Shown here in pieces: positions 1 through 8,600 of a stretch of DNA of 64,000 nucleotides. The notes beneath the pieces are model-generated. The model had not been told where the DNA came from, searched no databases, and saw only the letters and a program-made list of their open reading frames with translations. The stretch spans positions 4,481,625-4,545,624 of the forward strand of contig NC_013216.1 of assembly GCF_000024205.1 (NCBI RefSeq). Reading direction: 5' to 3'. The position numbers and the translations under genes are program-made. How positions within the stretch are numbered: the first letter of the stretch is position 1; the number at the start of each line of letters is the position of its first letter. The DNA is from Desulfofarcimen acetoxidans DSM 771 (GTDB lineage Bacteria > Bacillota > Desulfotomaculia > Desulfotomaculales > Desulfofarciminaceae).

Positions 1-1770
1 AGCTTCTCCTTTTTCGCGTTGGGAACCGTAATGCAGGTGCACCCTTATATCAGGAGCAAACCTGGCCAGTTCCTTCTGCCAGTTGCCTATCACTGAAGTA
101 GGGCAGATTAACAGGGAGGGCGTGGACGGATTCTCCTTTTCCTTGACTTTCAAAAGATAAGAAATCCATTGAATTGTCTTGCCCAGGCCCATATCATCGG
201 CCAGGCAACCACCTAGTCCGAAGCGGCGCAAAAAGAGCAGCCAGGAACTTCCCCGCACTTGGTACTGGCGCAGCTTGCCGCGAAAAGCTGAAGAGGGTTC
301 CTCCAGACAAACATCTATTTGTTGTTTTAACTGTTCTACCATACTGCTCAACTGCTGGTTCAGTTCCACCTCTACCTGCAGGTCTTCCTCAACTCCACCG
401 TCCTCATCTGTAATTTTCTCTTCCCGGTCCGGCGAGAGAAAATGCATTTGTAAAAGCTCCGGCAAAGACATGTTCTTTTTCTGTTTAATAATTTTTTGCA
501 CCTTTTGCAAAAACGCTGGATCCAACTGCACCCATTTACCCCGAATCTGCATTAAGCGGCGCTTTTTATCAGCCAACTGGCGAAACTCCTCTTCCGATAA
601 CTCCACATCCCCTACTGACAGACGCCAATCAAACTGTACCAGCCGGTCTGCTCCCAGCCAGCCCTCACCCCAGTTGCCAACGGAAGAACGGGTTTTTACC
701 TTCAAAAGCGGTTTCAGATGCTGCACCTCTTCCCACCATTTAGGTAAAAAAACAGTATAACCGGCATCCGCCAATTGCAGACTGTCGGATGCAAGAAATT
801 GCCAGGCCTCTGTCTCGCCCAATTCCCGGCGAAGCAATGACGGCTCTTCTCCTGTCTGGCAGCTATTCTGCCGGTCAGCCAGCCAGGGCACCAATTCCAA
901 CCAGCGGTTAATATCCCGGACAATTTTCCTCCGGTGATCCTCCCATTGAGCCGGAACTTCTGCCTCGGCAACCAGGATGTTATCCTCCGACTGGCTTGAC
1001 TCCGGAGCGCTGTTTGCCCGCAGAAAAGCTTCATCGACTGAAAATAAATCCGGATGCCATTCAACCAGCTTAGCTGCATCCACTTTATCCTGCAACAAGA
1101 CCTTTAAATTCCACTCGCTATAATCCTCTCCCGGCTCAATAAGCTGGAGGCAGGTCTTAAAGGGAGTATCGTCCTGCTTCCAGCCAATGGCCTCTAACCA
1201 GCTTTCTTCGTTACTTATATTTACGCCGCTATGATTACCAAGCAAGGGGTATATTTGCCGCAGGTTAACCCAGGCCAGACTTATTTCCTGATTTTGCGCA
1301 ATCAAATCATTAATTATACCGTCTATCCATTCTGCTGTATAGTGGGGCAGAGCAGACAAATCCTGGTCGGCAGGCCAATCCAGCTTCCAGGCAGGTTTCC
1401 CGGCCGGCCATCTCTGAAAATCAGGCCGCCAATGACCCTGGCTCAGAGCCTCTTTAATCCGGGGGGCAATTTGCCTTAGTTTAAGAATTTCCTCACTCCA
1501 TTGCCAGTCAAGAAACTTACTGTAAGTGGACTCAGCAAAAAAATCCAGAGCCAGACGAGGTGAGAGCTTCAATCCCACCTGACGGTTGTGCTCCATAGTT
1601 TCAACGAACGTGCCGTAAAAGGTTGGACGGTGGCGAGTGAAAAGGCGGAATTTCAATTCTGTAACATTGGACATATAATGATTAATTAAATCCTGCTGCT
1701 CGGCCCGGATAAAAAATACCCCTTCCCCCAGCCATTGCGAAGAAACTCGAATGATATTACGCGGCGTCAT
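1..1770 (-). CDS. SNF2-family helicase, 3' end outside the window
   Basis: This is a DEAD/DEAH-like SNF2 ATPase. I read 590 open codons from an ATG at 1768-1770 to the window edge, so the C-terminal helicase half is missing. Near the edge the frame reads LADDMGLGKTIQWISYLL (Walker A, motif I), then LICPTSVIGNWQKEL (motif Ia). Upstream, around 490-600, LSEEEFRQLADKKRRLMQIR followed by GKWVQLD fits the SNF2-associated N-terminal domain (DUF3670 type) that bacterial RapA/SNF2 helicases carry. The start codon overlaps the stop of the SWIM gene (ATGA), so the two are translationally coupled. SNF2 and SWIM proteins commonly pair in bacteria, but their joint role is not established; nucleic-acid remodelling is inferred. 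Confidence 0.9.
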   Translation of the reverse strand, partial: MTPRNIIRVSSQWLGEGVFFIRAEQQDLINHYMSNVTELKFRLFTRHRPTFYGTFVETMEHNRQVGLKLSPRLALDFFAESTYSKFLDWQWSEEILKLRQIAPRIKEALSQGHWRPDFQRWPAGKPAWKLDWPADQDLSALPHYTAEWIDGIINDLIAQNQEISLAWVNLRQIYPLLGNHSGVNISNEESWLEAIGWKQDDTPFKTCLQLIEPGEDYSEWNLKVLLQDKVDAAKLVEWHPDLFSVDEAFLRANSAPESSQSEDNILVAEAEVPAQWEDHRRKIVRDINRWLELVPWLADRQNSCQTGEEPSLLRRELGETEAWQFLASDSLQLADAGYTVFLPKWWEEVQHLKPLLKVKTRSSVGNWGEGWLGADRLVQFDWRLSVGDVELSEEEFRQLADKKRRLMQIRGKWVQLDPAFLQKVQKIIKQKKNMSLPELLQMHFLSPDREEKITDEDGGVEEDLQVEVELNQQLSSMVEQLKQQIDVCLEEPSSAFRGKLRQYQVRGSSWLLFLRRFGLGGCLADDMGLGKTIQWISYLLKVKEKENPSTPSLLICPTSVIGNWQKELARFAPDIRVHLHYGSQREKGEA

Positions 1771-3422
1771 ATAATCAATTTTCCTTTCCGCAATTCTTCA
1801 TGTAAGGCCCTGTTGCGCGGGTAGAAGTCAACCAAACTCAGAATAAAATTGCTCCACTCATCCTTTAGTTTAAGTTTATTGTAGACAGTCCGCAGTTTCT
1901 TCAGCAATTTCACCGCCTCCTGATAGGCCTTGCGATTTTTCTCATCAATAAACTGTACTATTCTGTGGTGATAGAGGGGGATTAGCGCCTGCAAGTGTTC
2001 TTCCTGCACCGTGGACAGTTCATGGGAATTTACTCCGGGCAGGTGGCTGTTGCGGCCATCGTAAGTAAATTTTCTGGCATGACAAATATGCAGGTCAGCC
2101 CAATCCTCGTATCGTTCATTGGCAAACAAAAAATCCGCTAAAATATTACGACTGCGGGGCAGCCAGGATTTCAGACGCTGTTCCGCTTCTTCGCAAGCAC
2201 CGTCATATTGGGCGGTTGTCAACCAATACCGGCAAACCGAATCAAAATCCTGGTTGCCCGCACTCTCCATTAAGGGTGACAACCAGCGCAGCCAAGGCAG
2301 GAGCCTGTCCCAGTCTTTAGCCCGGCTAAATAAGTCTAAATAATCAAAAAAAACATTCGGAGAGAAAAATTTCTGTTCCCGCAAAAGAAGCCTGGCCTCT
2401 TTGTCCTTACCGGCCATTATTTTAAAATGAACCAAACCCAGTGTGACAAAAAAGTATTTAGGTGTTGCAGCTTCAGCTTTTTTTTGCACATCTTCCAACA
2501 ACCCGTATACCCTTTTAACCCATAGCGGGTGGTTAAAAACATTAGACCACAGCAAACGAAAATAATACAGCCAATCAAAAATCAGGTTATTGTTCAGCAA
2601 CAAATGCCGGTTGATTATATTAATGGGTTTGATGAGAAATTGTACATATTCGTCTTTTTTCTCCAGTGTCAGATTTTGAGGAATACTTTCTAACAGTTCA
2701 CTGGTATAAAGCTCATAAATACCCTGTGTTATGTAAATATTACCCTTCTCTTTATTTATTTTTTCCAGTTGGCTTAAAAAAAACAAAATGGCGTTGAGCC
2801 GATATATGTCTCGTTTTTCCCCGGGCCAATTCTGGCTGTAGGGATAAGGAGTATCACGAAATTTTATATACACCTTATCAAACAAGTAGGTATGATTGAA
2901 ATAATAACCCCAGGGGTTAATAAATTGTTCATTTTCCCGATAAATTAAATCCAGCGTTATCTTAAAATGATCGTACCATAAGTCAACTTCTTTGGGAGAT
3001 TTCTTTGGATTATCTCTCGTATTCTTATCCACAGGATTCTTATTAGCCGGTAAAGCTTTTTCTATACTGCCGCCCGGCCCCTTTCTACTAATCTCAAAAT
3101 ACTCCCAAAAATCATTTGGATCATTATATTGTGCATACAGGTTAAAAAAGGCGGCAGCCAGATGTTTGCAGTACCTGCCTTCGGGACAAGAACAACGGCT
3201 CTGAGAAAAATTCTCTAAATCAATATTAACCGTATAAAGACCGTTATACAAACCAGTTCCCTTTACTTTAGCCTCCACCGCGGAATTTTTCAGATTTATC
3301 TGTTTGATACGTCCTTTATGAAAATATTTCAGTCCCAGTTTCAAAGTATCATAATTTAGATTATCTGCTATTTCCCCGGATAACCTCTCCAATAGGTTAT
3401 CTGCGATTTTTATATTCAACAT
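1767..3422 (-). CDS. SWIM zinc-finger protein
   Basis: A protein of about 551 residues starting at the ATG at 3420-3422, preceded by a GGGGTG ribosome binding site. The open frame extends up to 3569, but that extension has no good start signal and low-complexity composition. Residues 77-87 (CSCPEGRYCKH) fit the SWIM pattern CxC...CxH, which binds zinc and usually contacts DNA or protein. The rest is helical, rich in Trp and Leu, and resembles TPR-like repeats of bacterial SWIM proteins. It overlaps the downstream SNF2 helicase gene by four bases, so both are probably made in equal amounts and act together. The partner role is inferred from context. Confidence 0.85.
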   Translation of the reverse strand: MLNIKIADNLLERLSGEIADNLNYDTLKLGLKYFHKGRIKQINLKNSAVEAKVKGTGLYNGLYTVNIDLENFSQSRCSCPEGRYCKHLAAAFFNLYAQYNDPNDFWEYFEISRKGPGGSIEKALPANKNPVDKNTRDNPKKSPKEVDLWYDHFKITLDLIYRENEQFINPWGYYFNHTYLFDKVYIKFRDTPYPYSQNWPGEKRDIYRLNAILFFLSQLEKINKEKGNIYITQGIYELYTSELLESIPQNLTLEKKDEYVQFLIKPINIINRHLLLNNNLIFDWLYYFRLLWSNVFNHPLWVKRVYGLLEDVQKKAEAATPKYFFVTLGLVHFKIMAGKDKEARLLLREQKFFSPNVFFDYLDLFSRAKDWDRLLPWLRWLSPLMESAGNQDFDSVCRYWLTTAQYDGACEEAEQRLKSWLPRSRNILADFLFANERYEDWADLHICHARKFTYDGRNSHLPGVNSHELSTVQEEHLQALIPLYHHRIVQFIDEKNRKAYQEAVKLLKKLRTVYNKLKLKDEWSNFILSLVDFYPRNRALHEELRKGKLII

Positions 3423-3585
3423 GGATTTAACACCCCGGAATAAATACTTTACCTTGCTTATTTTATCACAAATATAGGAATATTGACTACTGACCGCTGC
3501 GTACAAGAAGTTAGCCCCAAGAAACTTTCCAGGCAGCAATAGATACTTGTTCTGCCTTAATATAATCATAATTTGCCGGGATTAT

Positions 3586-3873
3586 CAAGAAAGTTGCTCT
3601 AAGCAACTTTCGCGCAACCACAGGTACTCGTGCTCGTCGGAAATTATGCGGTATACCTTAACTTAGCCACAAGTTCATCATAAGCATAATTTCCTAGAGT
3701 GCAAGAAAGTTGCTCTAAGCAACTTTCGCGCAACCACAGGTACTCGTGCTCGTCGGAAATTATGCGGTATACCTTAACTTAACCACAAGTTCACCATAAG
3801 CATAATTTCCTAGAGTGCAAGAAAGTTGCTCTAAGCAACTTTCGCGCAACCATAAGTACTCGTGCTCGCCGGA
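3586..3873. repeat. Tandem 116-bp repeat, 2.5 copies
   Basis: Two nearly identical units start at 3586 and 3702, with a partial third from 3818 to about 3873; the period is 116 bp. Each unit opens with a palindrome, GAAAGTTGC-TCTAA-GCAACTTTC, followed by a conserved non-coding stretch that ends in AAGCATAATTTCCTAGAGTG. The copies differ at only a few bases. It fills the gap between glnA and the SWIM gene. Related palindromes occur at 18761-18791, about 48310-48355 and about 51389-51413, so it belongs to a dispersed family. Confidence 0.85.
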
Positions 3874-3881
3874 GTGTAAGA

Positions 3882-3912
3882 AACCCCTGCCGCAGATAAA
3901 TCGGCAGGGGTT
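3882..3912 (-). terminator. glnA terminator
   Basis: An 11-bp perfect stem (AACCCCTGCCG / CGGCAGGGGTT) lies 22 bp after the glnA stop, with T-rich sequence on both sides, so it may work in both directions. Confidence 0.85.
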
Positions 3913-3933
3913 TTTCACTTTAGGAAAGATTAT

Positions 3934-5364
3934 TTAGCAATCGAAATACAACATAAACTCGTAGGGGTGCGGGCGCTTCCTTACGGCATCTACCTCACGG
4001 GTCATCTTATACTCGATCCAGGTCTCCAGCAGATCCTTATCAAAGACACCGCCCTTCAGCAAGAACCCATGATCAGCTTCCAGGGCCTTGAGAGCACCTT
4101 CCAGGGAAACCGGCAATGATTTAATTTCTGCAGCTTCTTCCGGAGTGAGTTCATACATGTCTTTTTCCAGCGCATTGCCCGGATGTATTTTATTCTGAAT
4201 CCCGTCAATACCTGCCATAAGCATAGCGGAGAAGGCCAGGTACGGGTTGCAGGTGGGATCCGGGAAACGCAGCTCAATGCGTTTGGCTTTAGGATTATTG
4301 GAATACATAGGTATGCGAATAGAGGCACTCCGGTTGCGCTTGGAATATACCAGGCTAACAGGTGCTTCAAAGCCCGGCACCAACCGTTTGAAAGAGTTAG
4401 TGGTGGTATTGCAAAGAGCGGACAAAGCCGGTGCGTGCTTCAAAATGCCACCGATGTAATACAGGGCGGTTTCGCTCAATCCGGCATAACCGTCAGCATC
4501 GAAGAATAAAGGCTGCCCGTCTTTCCAGAGACTCTGGTGCACGTGCATACCGGAACCGTTGTCCAAAAAGAGTGGCTTAGGCATAAATGTAGCGGTTTTA
4601 CCGTATTTAACCGCAGTATTTTTAATTATATATTTAAAGAGCATAAGCTGGTCGGCCATTTTTACCAGAGGCGCAAACTTCATATCAATCTCAGCCTGAC
4701 CTGCAGTGGCAACTTCATGATGCTGGGCTTCCACAACAATGCCGCACTTTTGCATGGTCAATACCATCTCGGTGCGCAGGTTCTGCATGCTGTCAACCGG
4801 AGCAACAGGGAAATAACCTTCTTTATAGCGTGGGCGGTAACCCAGGTTAGGGCCGCCTTCCATACGGCCAGAGTTCCAAGCGCCTTCTTCTGAATCAATG
4901 AAGTAATAACCGGAATGCTGGTTCTGGTCAAAACTTACGCTGTCAAAAATAAAGAATTCTGCCTCAGGCCCCCAATAGGAGGTATCAGCTATACCGGTTT
5001 CTCTAAGATATTCCTCCGCCTTTTGAGCTATAATACGGGGATCGCGGTTGTATTTTTCACCTGTCAAAGGATCATAAATATTGCAGATAATGCTCATAGT
5101 CGGCACTTCACAGAAAGGATCGATTATAGCGGTATCCGGATCCGGAATTAAAATCATATCGCTTTCATTAATGGCTTTAAAACCACGAATGCTGGAACCG
5201 TCAAAACCAAGCCCCTCGGTAAAAGTACCCTCATCAAACTCGGTCATAGGTACCGAGAAATGCTGCCAGGTACCGGGCATATCAATAAATTTGATATCAA
5301 CCATCTGAACTTCTTTATCTTTGGCCATGCTTAGAACTTGTTTAACTTTTTCAGACATTTGCAT
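3934..5364 (-). CDS. glnA: Glutamine synthetase type I
   Basis: ATP-dependent ligation of ammonia to glutamate, a cytoplasmic dodecamer. The 476 residues cover the full GS-I length. Visible hallmarks are [15 protein letters not shown] near residue 50, [10 protein letters not shown] near 130, the ATP-binding [16 protein letters not shown] block, and NRSASIRIP. The C-terminal part reads [11 protein letters not shown], placing a Tyr (about 404) where proteobacterial GS-I-beta enzymes are adenylylated; the short GS-I-alpha form of Bacillus lacks this. The ATG at 5364 follows AGGAG at 5-nt spacing; a second ATG two codons later is possible. Transcription seems to start near 5574 and pass through a leader with two small hairpins and a terminator. 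Confidence 0.96.
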   Translation of the reverse strand: MQMSEKVKQVLSMAKDKEVQMVDIKFIDMPGTWQHFSVPMTEFDEGTFTEGLGFDGSSIRGFKAINESDMILIPDPDTAIIDPFCEVPTMSIICNIYDPLTGEKYNRDPRIIAQKAEEYLRETGIADTSYWGPEAEFFIFDSVSFDQNQHSGYYFIDSEEGAWNSGRMEGGPNLGYRPRYKEGYFPVAPVDSMQNLRTEMVLTMQKCGIVVEAQHHEVATAGQAEIDMKFAPLVKMADQLMLFKYIIKNTAVKYGKTATFMPKPLFLDNGSGMHVHQSLWKDGQPLFFDADGYAGLSETALYYIGGILKHAPALSALCNTTTNSFKRLVPGFEAPVSLVYSKRNRSASIRIPMYSNNPKAKRIELRFPDPTCNPYLAFSAMLMAGIDGIQNKIHPGNALEKDMYELTPEEAAEIKSLPVSLEGALKALEADHGFLLKGGVFDKDLLETWIEYKMTREVDAVRKRPHPYEFMLYFDC

Positions 5365-5439
5365 TTTTCTCTCCTTTCATTTAAGCAAGGTTGATAAATT
5401 TACTTTTTTTCCGGTTTTAGGCTCAAGAAGACACAAAAA

Positions 5440-5503
5440 AGCCCCCTGTATGCTTGCACCAGGAGGCTTCATCGCCTGTCAGTTCTCTTCAGCCGCTTTG
5501 CTG
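5440..5503 (-). promoter_or_regulatory. glnA leader: antitermination switch of ANTAR-target type
   Basis: Reading the minus strand: hairpin P1 (CAGC, loop AAAGCG, GCTG; 5490-5503), then hairpin P2 (AGGC, loop GATGAA, GCCT; 5464-5477), then a terminator stem AGCCTCCTG/CAGGGGGCT (5440-5468) followed by six T. The 3' arm of P2 is also the 5' arm of the terminator, so the two are mutually exclusive. Paired short hairpins with six-base loops, next to an overlapping terminator, are the hallmark of leaders bound by ANTAR-domain antiterminators, known upstream of nitrogen genes. P1 fits the AxxGxx loop rule; P2 has G instead of A at loop position 1. ANTAR control is an inference; no ANTAR protein lies in the window. 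Confidence 0.6.
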
Positions 5504-5580
5504 AATATATGTTATTAGAAAAAAAGTTTGTGCACCAAGGCACTTTTATTAACCTCTACAAAAGACTCTTTTATTAATGA

Positions 5581-5610
5581 AGTATAAATTAGAGACGGTT
5601 AATTTGTCAA
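5581..5610 (-). promoter_or_regulatory. glnA promoter
   Basis: TTGACA at 5605-5610 and TATACT at 5581-5586 (minus strand) with an 18-bp spacer form a good sigma-A promoter. The start would be near 5574, giving a leader of about 210 nt that contains the hairpin switch. Confidence 0.7.
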
Positions 5611-5668
5611 CTAAAAAATATTTTTATCTGCATACTATTTTTGTACAAATTTGATTTTATACAAAGCT

Positions 5669-8600
5669 TTATAAAGCAGGCAGAACAGCCGGCAAGGTGA
5701 ATCTTATACCGGTAGATTCGGCAGAATCACTGCCCATCTTTTTCATTATTGGTCTATCGTTGCCTATGTTGCGTCTAAAATTAAAGGATAACCTGTAATT
5801 GCCCGGGGAAACCTGTCCCGCTTTTTCAATTCCTGCAGGGAAAAATACAAATGCTCTCGTGCTATCACTATTCCGAAGGAGTATGGATTCTTTCCTGACA
5901 TAAGCAGCGCCGGGTTCCCGTGCCAGCCTGTGAATAACTGCACCGCTGGCATCCCTAATCCTGAAAATATTGCCGGTAGAATGGAACCGGCATTTCCCCA
6001 GGGATAAAAAGCGATGTTCTATTTCCTCTGAAAGATTTGTCTGCTCAACTGCCTCACCTGTGTGTATCCTGATTACAGTGCCCGCAGGCAAAGATTTTTC
6101 CGGGCCAAAAGTATAATAATTAACGAAATCACTGGCTGGTTGGCTGCTTCCCGGCATTAGCAAATCAAACCCCTTATACTCTATAGAAAAACCGCTCAAA
6201 TCACAGGTTTTGAGCAGTATTATCTCAACCCACTCAGCATTTCTATCAACACCCGCACCGGCCTCTCCAGGAACAGCCGACTCGACAATCTTAACCTGGC
6301 CAACTGCTTCTTCCAGGGCAACACTGTCCCTGATTATAAGATTTTGCTCGGCAAAGCTGATTTCCAGTGAAGTTCTTTCCCAATCAAAGGGTTCGGGACT
6401 TTCCAGCAAATAGCCGCAGCACCCGGATTCATCGTCCAGGGCAAGAATCTCAACCGTTTGGGGCAACTGACGTACTCCCAGGCCAAAAACTTGTGCTATT
6501 CTTTCAAACCTTTCCGACTCAAGCCCGGAATTATAACTATCGTATGGATTTAAGCCGGCTAAAATTGCTTCCAATTTTGCTTTAGCACCGCTGCCCGGCA
6601 GCACGCTTTGACCTGTTAGCCTGCCGTAACTCCAGGCCGCATCCCGGAAGGATTGCACCTGGTGAGTAAAGCCGGCGAATTTTGAGGTGATAAAGCTGAA
6701 CCGGTAAACAGTGTAAACTTCACCGGAAGTACCGCAGGCGACCAGCCTGGCCCTGTACAGTGTCTCAGGTTTCATAGTCACACCCTGGATAAACAGGTTT
6801 CGCGATTTTGGCTTTTGAGTATGGGTAATCGTGGCACAGCCATGGTCATTGACCATCTTCACCCACTGTTCTTCCTCCCTGGTCAGGTAGGTCTGCGGGT
6901 TGTCACCCCATTGATTGTCAACCTGAACTTCATTACCCTCATCGTCTGTTACCGGCCTGTCGTTGTTATCGTATAACTTAACCTGCAGCGGCAGGTTGGC
7001 CTGCCGGTACATTTGATCCACGTAAGACTCGTTGTACAACACACCGATATCATAAGTGCAGTATACCGGCTTTTGCCCGTCTGAAGGGATTGTCTTATGC
7101 ACATACAAGCTGAGATCCTTTAAGGGGCCCGCATAGGGATAGCTCTCTCCCGTGCTGTTAGCCGGGTACACACCCGGCGGGTTCTCCGTCTTAAAATAGG
7201 CATATTCGGTAAACTTAAAACATTCATTATCCCTGAAAGCTTCGGTATCCACGCTTATCCTGTAACACATACCGGCCTCCAGCAGGTCAGCTTCATGGCA
7301 ACTCCAGCTCTGCTCGGTTTTTTCTTTAAGGTGCTGCCTGGCTTTCTCTTCTGCCTCAAATCTCTCATTCTCCACTGCCGTAATATAGGCAACAGATGAG
7401 ATTAAGACGTCTCCTTCCAGATTAATTTGGCGTATGTCACCGGTAAGTTTGACCGGTTCACAACCGGCAGCATCCTGGGTGGTGTTGATGTTTTGCCTCA
7501 CTAGCTGCTTATGCTGCTCATCATAGGCAGTTAACACCAGGGAACTGCTATTGCCGATAAACAAACTTAAATCATGCAGCTTTTCCGGAAACACAATATT
7601 TAAATTGGGTGTGGTTTCCGCATGCCACTCCGGCTCCTCACAGCCAAAACCGGTCAGGTAAGCTGTATGGGCTTCCGCTACCATAAACAATAACCTGTCT
7701 ATAGCCTTTCCCTGAAAACTAACGGTGTTAACACAGCTGTCTGATACCGCAGGGTCTGCCATCCTTCCCCCGACAACAATATCGCGGCTGTAAGCGGTTA
7801 TCGTGACAGGATAGCTATTATAAAGCTTAATGTAGATTTTATCACTGGGCGGCAATATAATCTCGGTAAAATTGTATAAAGCAAAGCCGCCCCCGCCATT
7901 TACAGGTACTATCTCGACCTTAGCTGCATGACTATTTCCCACCCGGAATTCAACCCTGTCAATCTTAAACGGATTGTCAAATACTTTGCCCAGATAACCG
8001 GCAAAATCTATATTAATCAAGCGTGCCGGACGGTAACTGCTGTAACTGTTTAAATACAAGGCTCTCTGTGTCTTCCAGGGGGAGATATACTCCACTACCT
8101 TAACCGGATACCTTCCCCGGAAGATACTGCCGTCCTCCTCAATAAATATGCGTGGGAGATAGATATCCGGGTCCATGTCCTCGAAATCTATTCTGACGGC
8201 TTTGGGCTCTAAGTCGTGCAGGCAAATGCCCTCCTGTCCCAGTGAGCCTTCCCACAGCTCATTATTAGTCATCTCCCTGGAAATATCAAAGGCTGTCCGG
8301 GACCACAACATCAGCTTTGTATTTACCAGCCTGCCTCCTTCCGTGACGACCTGCCACTTGGCACGGATTTTCTGCGGGTCACAGGTCACCCAGTTTCCGC
8401 CTGAACGGGGCCTCTTCTCCAGCCTTATGCCGGTAAGCCTGTATTTATACATATACTTGCCGGCTGCCTGAGGCCCGGGTGAGGGCTGGGGGTTATCGGC
8501 TACAGCCGAGGCATCCTCCACCGGTTTGGCAAAAATAATCACAGGTTTGGCGTCCAATGGCACCGGCGGGGCCTTATCCAGAGCATCTGCCGGCTCTGCC

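Noticed and set aside
714..1079. 121-codon minus-strand frame in the SNF2 gene
   Set aside because: It lies in a different frame from the Walker-A-containing helicase frame, which is open throughout 1-1770.
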